This document shows, one piece after another, positions 13,001 to 25,000 of a stretch of 64,000 bases of DNA; positions within the stretch are counted from its first letter, which is position 1, and every line of letters starts with the position of its first letter. A model generated the notes under the pieces. It made no database searches. It was not told the origin of the DNA and saw only the letters and a program-made list of their open reading frames with translations. The stretch is from Emydura subglobosa (lineage: Eukaryota > Chordata > Testudines > Chelidae). The DNA is taken from assembly GCA_007922225.1 (NCBI GenBank), contig ML679956.1:17085049-17149048 (forward strand), given 5' to 3'. A program made the translations under genes and the position numbers.

Positions 13001-16000
13001 AGGGTCCTCCACCAGACGTTCCCAGGTGACCTGCAGTGATCGTCTGGGCCTCCTGTCTCTGTCCAGCTGGCATCCCATGTGTCAGATCCAACTCAGCACC
13101 AAGTAGTGATTGATTTACAGCTCTGCTCCTCTCTTCACCCGGATGTCCAGAACATAGTCTTAGGTCCAATGAAAGAACTCTAAAATCAATCTTCGGCCCG
13201 AGGCGCTCTGGTGCCAGGTACGTTTATGAGCAATCTTGTGTTTAAACATGGTATGGACAATCCCTGACTAGCACAGAAGTCCAATAACAGCTCACCTTTT
13301 GGGTCCAGATCAGGGAGGCCGTTCCTCCCAATCACTCCCCCCCCACCCCAGAGTATCTCCATCGTTCCCCACGTAGGGACTGATGTCACCCCAGTAGAAC
13401 GACAGAGTCACCTACAGAGTAAGAAAAAGACTACCCTCAGTAGAGAAGTTTGTTTCCAGAGCCTCTGCTATGTGTGGTGGTGAAGCCAACTATATCTATC
13501 CAGTATCTTTCCATCTCTTCCACCAGCTCTGGCTCTTTCCCCTTTAACGAAGTGACGTTCCACATCCCTAGAGCCAGTTTCCATTGTGGAAGGCCAGTCT
13601 GTTGTGGTTCATCCTTCCTGTTGCCATTTTGATGTTGCACCCAGCCCTCACCCTTCACCTCGTGGGTGGTGGCCCATGAAGAAGGTCCATGTCGCCTTTT
13701 CAGCTGAGCCTGGCTAGATTACATGAGTGGCCTGGCCACCAGACACTCGCTTAACACCACCCCCAGTCTGGCTCCACGGGTGGGTCCCAATATCCCTAAT
13801 CTGAGCGAGGTTTGCATAGTCATTTTTGGGCCTTCATGAGTGTATTAGAGTGGATCATTTTTAGTCTGAAACTTTCCCCCCAGAGCTGTTCGCCTAGGGT
13901 GACCCTACCAGAAACACTAAGCTCCAGACAACCTAGTCCTGGCCTTCATTGGAACACACAAGCCCCTCCACCACAACAAGGTTATGATCCTCAGAGGTCA
14001 AATGTCCTGTTAGTTACACAATTTTTTTTGAGGGCAAGAGTGAGTAGGTTTTCTTAATAGGGAATCAGCTAAATAGAAAGGAAAGAGAAGGGAGTTGGGA
14101 TAAGGAGGACAGGGCAGGAGCAGGTGTGGAGTGAAGTCAAGGTGAAGAGATATGAGGGAGGGTAAGAAGGAGCAGGAGTGTTGGAGCAATCAGCCAACTA
14201 GCACAGGCCAGTGTCCAAACAAAACTGTAGAAAGTTCTCCAAATGTCCAAAGGACCAAATATTCTAGCACAGCACCTAGCACAATGAGAACCAGCCTGGT
14301 TGGCCTCTAGGTGGTACCACAATATAAATGTTACAAAATAATAATTTTTAAATGATTAAACTTTTTATTTTAAATTGGTGAAGAAGTGTCACTGAAATAA
14401 TACATTTCTGATCATTGTGAGTCTCTGTTATATATTTCTGATAAACTGAGTTTACATTGAAATTGCAGGCACACCATAAACACCACCACTCTCATAATAA
14501 TAATAATTATTATTATTCCATATGCTGTTTTAACAATACATTGGAGCACTATTGTCTCTGTCTAGTTTTCATCTGCTTAGGTTTTCTTGTATGTATATAG
14601 ATAGCGGGAGCTAATGGTTTTCTGAATTTAAAATGAATATGCTTGTTTTTCTTTTTGTTCATTGCAGCAACATTTTGTAACATGGTCTGGTTATTTCTAT
14701 ATAAAGCCACATAGTTTTGTCTGTGTATATGATGAAACATAAGATTCCATGCATCATCAGTATCATGATATATTTAACATGCAATATGAAAATCCATTTA
14801 CCTGTTGTATTCTCAGTGGAGTTCTTTCCCAGCCTACCCTTGCTCAGTGACGCAAAGATCTTTGAGAGTCAAGAAAGTCTGCATGGGACCCTGTCCTAGG
14901 GCCACCTTGCTTGGAGCATCCTTCCTTGACAGATGCGCCAGTCTCCATTTCCTTCCTTCAGAGTCCAAGAAATAGTCTAAATAGTCCTTAGTGCAAATGG
15001 CCCTTGTGGGATTAATTTATTACAAAACAAAGCCCTGTGCACACAACAAGTCTCTGCACCATAATCCAGGCAATACATCAGTACAACCATTGCATCCTGT
15101 ACCACGCCCCGGCACTCCAGCACAACCCCGGCATCCCGCACCATGCCCTGGCTCTCCAGCATAGCAGCAGTCACCTCCCTCTGCTGTTCTCAGCTTTCGA
15201 CCTTCTCCAGTCTTCTCTGGCCTTGGCTCTCCATGGCTCAGGAAGGACAACTGGCTAGCTCCTCCACTAGTTCCCTAGCTCTCAGCCCTTTTCACTCTGT
15301 CAGCACTGGCTTTGACTCAGAAAGATTAGAAAGCTAGTCCCTCTCCTGACTCCTAGCTCTCTGCCCTCTTCAGCTCCCATCACTGGCTTTTCATCTTAGA
15401 AAAGTCAGCCAGCTCACCCCTCCACTAGCTCCTAACCCTCATCCTTTTTCAACCTCTCAGCACTAGCATTGACTCAGGAAGGTGAGCAGGCTAGCCCTTT
15501 TCCACTGGCCTCCTGATAATTCCTCCCTCTTTCTAGGGAGGGCCTGCAGCGAGCTTTCCCCAGACACTTCCTTCAGTTTCCAGACTGACTCTCACCAGAA
15601 CTTCCTGATCCTTTATAGCCCCCAGGTTCTGCCTGCCCCCTTAATTGGCCAAATGGGAGCACTTGCTCTGGCTCAGAGGCACTGGTCTTGTTTCTTTTAT
15701 GTCTCTGTGACAGACCCACTCCAAAGCCCTTCAGATTTGCTGCCGCTAGAGATCTGATTCTATGGGGATTGCTGCAGGGTCCTGTATACCCTTGAGGGAT
15801 GTCTACCCTACATCTGAGAGTGAGCTTCCCAGCCCTGGGTCCACATACTTATGCTAGCAGTGCTTATGCTAGCACTCAATAGTTGTGTAGGCATTGCTTT
15901 AATGTTGTGGCTCGGCTTGCAAGCCCATTCCTCCACCTCCAGGCTTCAGAGCCTGAGCTGCAATGTCTACACAGCTATTTTTAGAGAGCTAGCACTAGCC

Positions 16001-19000
16001 CTGCTACCACAAATAATCTCTCTATCCAGACTGAGAAGCTCACTCCCAGATATATGTAGACATGCCCTTTGGGGCTGAATATTCTGCTTTTACAATATTC
16101 CTATTGCCTGCCAGTTGGAGAGACCTGTCTGTAATTCAAACCCGGGTTTCTTATGTAGTAGCAGAGTTAACTTTTAGACCAGCTTTCCAGTTCCCATTTT
16201 AATGTATGATATAATTCATATCATGATGGGCAGCTGTGAACTCTGAGCTATAATGGTGAGGTCAAACAAGGAGAAGGAAACTTAAGGGGTCTTTGTGGTT
16301 ACCAAACTTGTAAAGTGAAACTTCAGCTCTATAATTTAAAAGGCTTGGTTGTTTGTGTACTTTTATTAAGAATTACTTATGTCCTGGCTCCATATCCTGC
16401 ACAGATGCTTATCCTATAAGATATGGTCATGTAACCCAGTGCTAGCAGATTGCTTGTTGGTCGATAGTTTTGGGTGCCAGTAAGAAGGACAACAATGCTA
16501 AACTCTTTCAGGTCAAATGACCTCACAACCAATCATCACTGTGAGGATCACTAACTTTGATAGAAGGTTACTGAACTGTCTCCCAGTCCGCTATAAACAA
16601 GGCTTCCATAAGGTATTGCGTGGTATCTTCCATCTTTTTTGTTTAATGCTATACTGTAAAATTAGTTTAAGACATTATTGATCACTTGATTGCACCATCA
16701 CAGATCTCTCCACAAATCCTGGCTCTCAGTCTGCAACAATGTTGCCTTGTAAAATTGACTAGCTTCACAAAACTGATGGACTGTGTGGAGTCCAATATTT
16801 TTTGGTGGGTGGCAGGATGAGTAATATGACAGCTCTGGGAGTCAGGAGAATTAGGTTGTATTCTTTTAATGTCAAGAATGAGATTCTTGAGAACTATATA
16901 ATAGATATGTGCCTTTGTCATTAAAATGTACAGATTTCAAGTTTAATTTCAACATATTCTTTTATGGATAATCAAATTAAAACTACTCTTCCTTTATGAA
17001 CTGAATCAATAAACACAATAGTCTGGGTTCTCTAGAAAGGTTCTTATTTGTTTATGGGGCCCAATCTTTACCCATATTTACTACCAAGCATAAGTCTTAC
17101 TGCTTGGAGTATTCCCACGGCAGTTAATGATACTACTCCTGATAGTAAGAACTGTATTTGATAGCAAATGTTTTGTAGGATTGAAATAAAAGTTCATAAA
17201 ACCTATTAATTGAGATTCCAAAGAATTCCTTTTACTTTTACTAAGTAATTTACAACACTAAGTGTTGGAGTATATATCTTTTGGGACTGCTTCAGGCCTT
17301 GGAAGATGGAAAGAGTTTGAGTGTTCGATTTCCATAATTTAAAATATATGAAAGTAAATAACAATGAAGTAATATAGCTATGTAATTATAGATCAACATG
17401 CTGATGTCTCTTTGCACTATACATCAATTTCATTCTATTGGTAAAATATCAATCAGTACATGTACTTGTTATTTGTTCAGATATGTTTGTTATATATTTC
17501 ATGTCAAAATATAGTAAAAATATTAATATTATTTATTTAGACTACTACAGCATTTGAAGGGTTCAGTCAAGATCAAGTCTTATTGTGCAATGTATATATA
17601 TATGGCTCTGATCCTGCAAAAACTTATACATGTGTTTAACTTTACATACAGCATTAATCCCACTGAAATCAATGGGAATACCCAGACGAATGACCCATCT
17701 AGCTCAGTGTCCTGTCTTCCAACAGTGGCCAATGCCAGGTGTTTCAGAGGGAATGAATAGAACAGGTAATCATCAAGAGATCCATCCTGTTGGCCATTCC
17801 CAGCCTCTGGCAAACAGCAATCCCTGCCTATCCTGGTTAATTGCCATTGAATGAACTATCCTCCATGAACTTATCTAGTTCTTCTTTGAACCCAGTTATA
17901 GTCTTGGTCTTCACAACATCCTCTGGCAAGGAGTTGCCTAGGTTTACTGTGTCAAAAGTGAAATCTCTACAATCTGCATGGAAACTTTTTAAAAGACACC
18001 ATTATAGCATCTCAATTTAAATGTATACCCAAATTAAAAAACACAGTAAGAGGACCAAAAAAGTGCCACTGCGGCTAAACAACAAAGTAAAAGAAGCAGT
18101 TAGAGGCAAAAAGGCAGCCTTTAAAAAGTGAAAGTTAATCCTATTGAGGAAAATAGAAAGGAGCATAAACTCTGGCATGGGAAATGTAAAATTATAATTA
18201 CGAAGGCCAAAAAAGAATTTGAAGAACAGCAGCCAAGGACTCAGAGTAACAGCAAAAAATTTTCCAAGTGTACATAAGAAGCAGGAAGCTTGCTAAACAA
18301 CCAGTGGGGCCACTAGACAATTGAGATGCTAAAAGGAGCACTCAAGGAAGATAAGGTTATTGTGGAGAAACTAAATGAATTCTTTGCATTGGTCTTCAAG
18401 GCTGAGGATGTGAGGGAGATTCCCAAACCCAAGCCATTCTTTTTAGGTGACAAATCTGAAGAACTGTCCCAGATTGAGGTGTCATTAGAGAAGGTTTTGG
18501 AACAAGTTGATAAATTAAACAGTAATAAATCACCAGAACCAGCTGGTATTCACCCAAGAGTTTTAAAGAGAACACAAATGTGAAATTGCAGAACTACGTA
18601 CTGAGGTATGTAAACTATCATTTAAATCAGCATCTGTACCAGATGACTGGAGGATAGTCTCATCTATGTACCTCTCTGTCTCCCTTAGCTCCTCCAATTT
18701 AGCCATCCTGGTTTCTAAAGCCCCTATGTGGTCTTTCAGGGTCAGGAGTTCCTTGCATTGAATGCATATATACACCACCCACCCATAGGATTCCTGGACT
18801 TCTGCCTGAATTCTCTTTTTACTCCTGCAGCTCTTTCTTTTATTGTTTGTTTTTTTATCGGGGTGGGAGTGAGAGGGTTATTAGCTTTAGTTTACAGAAT
18901 GGTAATGAAATATATCTACCCTCTGCCCCCCCAAAACTCCACAGTTAGCTGCCCCTTTTCACTAGCTCCTCTGGTTGTTTAGAAGTGGGCTTTTTAAACC

Positions 19001-22000
19001 CTGGTTCTCCCTGAGTAGCCCTGCCCCCTGGTTAAGGGTTGATGGGTGCAAAAGGGCTTGGGGATTAAAGCCTTATTAAGAAGCTCTCAGCCTTGCCTCG
19101 CAGACTGCTAGGATCAGCACTTGGTCCCCGAAACAAACAGACCACACATGATATACTTCAGTCAAGCAGCAGGCACACTACAAATGCACACACTACAGAT
19201 GACAAACTCACCTCAAGGGTCACGTAGTCACTTTTCCTTCACCTGGATAAATCCCTCGCAAACTCCCGTTAGCTGCCCCTGTTCGCTAGCTTGCAAGCCT
19301 AAAATTGAGCATATGCAAAAGGCTTTGCAGGATCAATATATATATATATATATATATATCTGAAATATATGACAGTGATACTCACATGCATTGGATTAAT
19401 TCTTACAATGGTACATATTCTTACAGGAGTATAATTCTAGATATTGGTATAGATCAATATTGTATATGCAAATTCAAAGATACTAAATAAATTGCGGTGG
19501 ATTATTTTATTTAAGTGGCATACTGGTTTCTGCTCAATTGTCGGGTATTTTTTTAAAAACCAAAAATAAAAACCCTTTTCAAAATGTGTTTCCTTGTGAT
19601 ACGTGAATAACCCACTAATCAGATAATATAGACTTTTCAGACTTCTATTGTCTAGATTATATTCATGCTCCTTATCTAAAGAGCACCTGCTCCTGTTTCC
19701 TCTGTACTCTCCCTACTCCTACAGTCCTATTCTTCCCTGCCTCCCCTCTCTCTTTTCTTGAGCTGTCTTCCTGTTTGTGTGTGGTGTCATCCTTCCCCTC
19801 TTTGCCTCCCTGGAGCCTTCAGAAAGTGGTTGCTATTCTCTAATTTCCCTGACTTCTACCACAACTGTTTTCCTGGGCTCATTGGGACGGGAACAGCTGG
19901 ACTGTTTTCTTCTTTCAGCTTTATTTAGGGCAAAGGACTGCCTTGTAGTCTGCTCCCCCTTTAATCCTCTTGTGAATGAACTTCTGGATAACAGGTGGTC
20001 TGCTGACCCCCAATACCGAACCTGCAGCAATGGGACTCGATATTTTGCTCTTGGTCTTGTCGCTGCTTCGTTTTGACCTTTTAAACACTATACACCTTAA
20101 GACCTACACCTATTTGGAACCAGAGGTAAGAGGGTCAGCTGGTAATAGTCTTCTTTGATCACAGCTGGGGACCAGATGATAAGAGACATAGACCTGGTCT
20201 GTACTACCAACTTAGGTCGACAGAAGCTGCCTTACGTCGACCTAATAATATATGCTTCTACACCACAAGGTCTCTTCCACTGACCTAACTCACCTATAAC
20301 GTCGACTTAATTACTCCACCTCCATGAGAGGCGTAGCGCTTAAATCGATATTGATGGGTTGAGAAAGAGGCAATGGAGACGCAGCGTTATGTAAGTTGAC
20401 TAAATTGGCCTCCAGGAAGTGTTGCACAATGCTCCATTGTGACCATTCTAGAGATTGTTTTCAACTCCACTGCACAGCAGCCATATGCTCAGGAAACACT
20501 CCTCCACTGTTAAAGCCACAGGAAATTTTGAATTCCCATTTCCTGTTTGATCAACATGGAGAGCTCACCAGTGCAGCTGATCATGGCCACTCAATGCCCC
20601 AGATGTGCTCCACCTTGGAGTACCCAGGAGATGGTGGATCTTATCATTCTGTGGGGAGAAGGGTGTGCAGGCACAGCTCCAATCCAGTTGAAGAAATGTA
20701 GTCATCTATGAAAAGATTGCACAGGATATGGGGGAGAAGAGCTACACCAGGGATATGCAGCAGTGCTGCATGAAAATCAAAAAACTTTGGCAAGTGTACC
20801 AGAAGACAAAGGAGACAAATAGTTGTTCTGGTTCTGCACCACACACATGCCGCTACTACAAGAAGCTGCTTGCGATTCTCGGTGGCAACCCCACCACTAT
20901 CCTCAAATGCAGTGTGGATACCTCCCAGAAGTCTGAGTCCTGGGCTACCTCAGGCAACAAGGAGGACAACGTTCTGGATGAGGAAGAAGAGGAGGGGACG
21001 AGAATGGGAGACAGACAAACAGGGGATCCATTCTCAGATTTACAGATTGGTAAAATAGTTTTGTGACATTGTGATACCTAATATGCACATTAAAAATGCC
21101 GCAGCAATACCAGCAAATTCATAGCAATTATGTTGTGAGAATTGGGTTTTAAGTGTTGTTATTTTATGTGGGCCTTATTTCTTTGCCTGTGTATTTTTTT
21201 ACATTCCATAGTGTATGCGGAAAAAAGTTCCACATTATTATTCCACATTGCTATGGAACTGACATTACACTTTGGTAGGGTTTAACCTTCAAACAATATC
21301 ACATAGGTGATCGCGATTTTTGGTAACTACTTTTCCAGAGCACTAAGCACAACCATAGTTTTTAAGATGGAGTGATTGAAAAGGAGTAATGCCTGGAATC
21401 ATTTCACAAAAATAACAGAAGACATTAAATTAATAACAGAAGACGTTAAATGTAAACTGTGTAATACAGAGCTGACGTAGGCAAACAGCACTGGAGCAAT
21501 GCTGAATCATTTGAAGCTGAAAAATCCCTCTATTTCATGTGAAAAAGGCGGCAAAAATCAACCAACACTGAGAGTTTGTTTCTGGCAGTTCAAGAAAATG
21601 CACCACAGAACACGTTGAAAAACTAACGAAGTTGTTGTGCACCATGATCGATACAGATATGCTGCCTGTAAGTGTTGTTGAGGCAACAGGTTTTCATGCA
21701 TGGATGAGTTTTGTAGAACCTGGATACCGTGTGCCTCTGACACAGACTAACCTCGTAACTAGAGAAGTGCTATGAAGACTGTGTGAAGTGTCTACAGGAA
21801 AAATTGGAAAATGCCATTAAAGTAGCTTTCACCACTAACTGCTGGACAGCATCAACTACAGAAAGCTACATGATGGTTACCTGCCATTATACTGAAAATT
21901 GGGAGCTTCAGTCCGCAGTTCTGCAATCCGAAAGCATAGCACAACGACATACAGTGGAAAACCTGGCTGAAAAATTAAACACTATAATGAAAAGATGGGG

Positions 22001-25000
22001 TCTGGCATGCTGTGTCTTGGCATGCATACATGATAATATAAGCAACATTGTGCTCACCAACACAAAAATGTATGTCACATGGGAATCTGTCAGTTGTTTT
22101 GCCCATTCTTTGCAGCTAGCCATAAATGATGGTTTTCTTCAAGTAGTGTGGTTCGTGCTGTTGAAGCTATAAGTAGACTAGTTGCACACTTCCACCACAG
22201 CACCGTGCCACTCAAAAGAAAAGAAACACAGCTTCCAGTTAAGCGACGCTGTCTGATCCAGTCATGTAAAACTCGCTGGAATTCGGTATATATGTTTGAA
22301 AGATCCAGTGAGCAAAGGTGGCCTATAACAGCTGTGCTTTCAGATAGCTCTGTAACAAAACAATCTGATGCCCGGATACTTCAGCTGCAAGATAAGCACT
22401 GGCAATTAATAAAGGATATCTTACCACTACTTTGCAGTTTAAAATGCACTACAACTGTCATGTCTGCTGAACATTCAGTTTCAATTTCAAATACTTATCC
22501 AATTTGCAACAGTATTTTCCAAACTCACCTCAGAAGCAAAGCTCCTGTCAAAAATGGAAAAGTCGTGGATTTCGAGACTGCTGTTTGTCTCTCTCTGGTA
22601 CATCACAAGAAACTTAATGATCCTGCCATAACAGCCAAAGCTGCACTGTTTGCCTCCTTGTTAGATCCACACCATAAACACATGCAATTTCTTTCACCTG
22701 TCATCCAGATCGCTGCTAAATCAAAGCTTTTGCAACTTGCATTGATGTTAAAAGAACTTCCAAGTGTTGTGGCTGAACCTAGAAGTGCTGAACCAGTTGA
22801 GCAGATAGAGCCCGTGCTGAAAAAAATGTGTGAAACCTAGAAGGGTGCTATAGTGATGCTTTTAGGTGAAGATTATACTGAAAAGGAGAATGAGGTGAAT
22901 GCAGTAGAAAATGAACTGGAAAATTACTTCAGGGAGCTTGTCCTTTGGTGGAATTCAGTGCATTGGAGTGGTAGGAGGTCAGTGCACAGCATTTTCCAAG
23001 GTTTGGAAAACTGGCAAAGTGTTACCTGTGCATTCCAGGATTGTCTGTGCCTGCAGAATGTGTGTTTTCCAACTCTGGCCTTATTGTTAATTGTCTGTGC
23101 ACAAGCCTAACCCTGGAGCATGTAAACATTAATTTTTATTAACAAAAATCAATAGTAGAATTGAAATGCAGCATGTTTTAAACTTTATTCATGTGAACTG
23201 GACTCTGAAACTTCTTTTTCTGATTGGAATTTTTGTGGTTTTGGTAGCTCAGGGATATTATGTGGAAAGTTAAACAAAACGGCTTCTGAAACGTGACTTT
23301 TTGCAATAATTTTTTTTTAAAGGCCTTAATAATATTTGAGGATATTATGTAAGAAATTGCTACAATTAGTTGTTCCTGCAGATTTATCCATTGTTTTTTT
23401 TATCTTTAGTGAGTATTATTTAAAATTATTTATAAAGCTGAAAGGAATGTGTAAGTATATTCGACTTAATGAATTTGCAGGTCATTGAAAAAAGCAGATT
23501 TACACTTAAGACTGGCTGTTTTTGTTGTTTAGTAAAGACTCTTGATAAAGACAATATATACTTGGAGTAGATGGTGAACTTGCTAATGATTAAACGACTT
23601 AAAGTTAACTAATATAATTTTAGTAGTTTAAACAGGTACTTTTTAAAATGATCTTACATCCCCTTGTATTTTATGTGTAATATGAAGAAAAAGTGAGGTG
23701 TAGTGGGTATCTGCTTTCCAGTGGTTGCTCCAGCTACGCAGAGTGTGCCCCCTGAAAAGACTGTTTATGTGCACAGGGATGGCACAGGAATCCTACATGG
23801 AGATCTCCAGGAAACTTTCATGGAGTTACTCTGCCAATCCTTTTCAGAAGTTTTCTGGGGAGGGCTGCCTTATTTCTTCCACTACAGTAGGACACTTTCC
23901 TACACCACTCTAGTATTAACTCTGCTGGCATCATTGCAGAACATAACATAGCAACATAAGGACCAGGTGTATATCCAGATGCCTGCAGCATCTGCTCCCT
24001 TGCTAGGTCTGTTACCCTCAGGAGTCTAATATCACATAGAGTCACCTAGGGCAGACAGTAGAAGTTTTCATTACAAGTGCTCATGCCACAAACCCCAGAG
24101 CATGTGATCCCCCATCCATGGTGATTTCCAGCCATGGTTTCCCTAATATGCTGGTGTTTTGGTTGGCAGGAATTGGCATTGACTTCAGAATCCCTTCCAT
24201 TCAACACCAGGGGAGGGTACTAGGAACAAAAGGCAGCCATTTGAAGACTTTTGATGGGCAAGACTTCTGTGCTTTCACAGACAAGCTGAATTTGTTTCTC
24301 CCCTCCCAATTTTATCACACCGTTTGACTAAGGTTAAATTATTTTCCTTGTTCTTTCAGTTTCTTTATGTTTGTGCAATAAAAGTCAGCGTTTCGCCAAT
24401 GAAATACTCTTTATTCCAATCATGGAGGTTTGTGGGGGGAAGGGGAAGTATAGGGAAACTGATGCAACGGAGGGGATGGCACAATGCAGAAAAGTGGTGC
24501 ATGTTACTGTGGCTCATTACTGAAAGGGTTTTCAAAGCCTCCCAGAGACAGAGCTCCTTGGTGGACTCTTCTTATTGTCCTTGTATCTGGTTGATCAAAA
24601 TTAGCTGCAAACCTATCTGCCTCTACACACACAGAGTGTAGTGTGGACACATCCAACTGACTTAATTACAGCAGCGGCTGGATGTCGACTTAAATTTAGT
24701 TGAGTTAACTTTGTAGTATAGACATGCCCATAATCCTGTTACCTTGTTTGTATCTGGGCGAAGAGGCGCAATTGTTCAGGAATGGGTGAAATAAATGTTC
24801 TAGACTGAAAAGGACGGAAGCTCACACTATTTGTCAAATTTAATATTCCATTCACCCCTCCCTACCTTGTGTGTGAAATGTGCAATGTCTTTTACCTCTT
24901 TTGTAGATTTTAGAAAATCTCCCCAGTGGTTACTGTATTATGAAATATAAATTATGTAGACAAAATTTCAGGCATAAGGATGGTTTTGTGGTAAATGTGC

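Larger units (their letters stand above)
11770..13860 (-). mobile_element. Decayed non-LTR retrotransposon of a fish-common type (endonuclease + reverse transcriptase)
   Basis: On the minus strand, broken frames read in order through one long ORF2-type protein. The apurinic endonuclease starts near 13600 (LALGMWNVTSLKGKEPELVE, DIVGF), continues near 13380 (GRNGLPDLDPKGELLLDFCA) and 13150. A linker follows, then reverse transcriptase near 12350-12170 (DWQTGVVVLIFKKEDQRM, CSNYRGITLLPLPGKAYARG) and near 12020-11950 (VDLEKAYDHLPRDVLWEVL). Frames are broken by stops and shifts, so it is inactive. The wording differs from CR1 and matches a family abundant in teleost fish, probably of the I/Nimb or Rex group; exact clade uncertain. 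The ends are approximate: no 3' tail was recognised, and sequence left of about 11760 no longer fits. Confidence 0.8.
13861..14980 (+). other. NEK10: Intron stretch with an old repeat and low-complexity tracts
   Basis: A purine-rich tract (AGAAGGGAGTTGGGATAAGG type) fills about 14070-14185. An old repeat lies at 14235-14335 and an AAT/ATT palindrome near 14493-14516. No gene seen. Confidence 0.5.
20191..24729 (+). mobile_element. Harbinger-like DNA transposon with SANT-type gene, invaded by a hAT element
   Basis: Ends: left GACCTGGTCTGTACTACC, right (reverse complement) GGGCATGTCTATACTACA, an imperfect inverted pair, with GTCGAC further in on both sides. ATA flanks both ends (20188-20190 and 24730-24732), the 3-bp duplication expected for Harbinger. 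The left part carries a broken Myb/SANT-like gene (20556-21066). The middle is a foreign hAT transposase relic (about 21395-23150). The right part (about 23690-24040) has wording typical of the same turtle family (MEISRKLSWSYSANPFQKFS). No DDE transposase was found, so this copy was probably non-autonomous. Confidence 0.8.

Noticed and set aside
15020..15250. Cys/Gly-rich minus-strand frame that looks like a repeat protein
   Set aside because: It follows the degenerate array of the putative LTR and has no stable period in residues.
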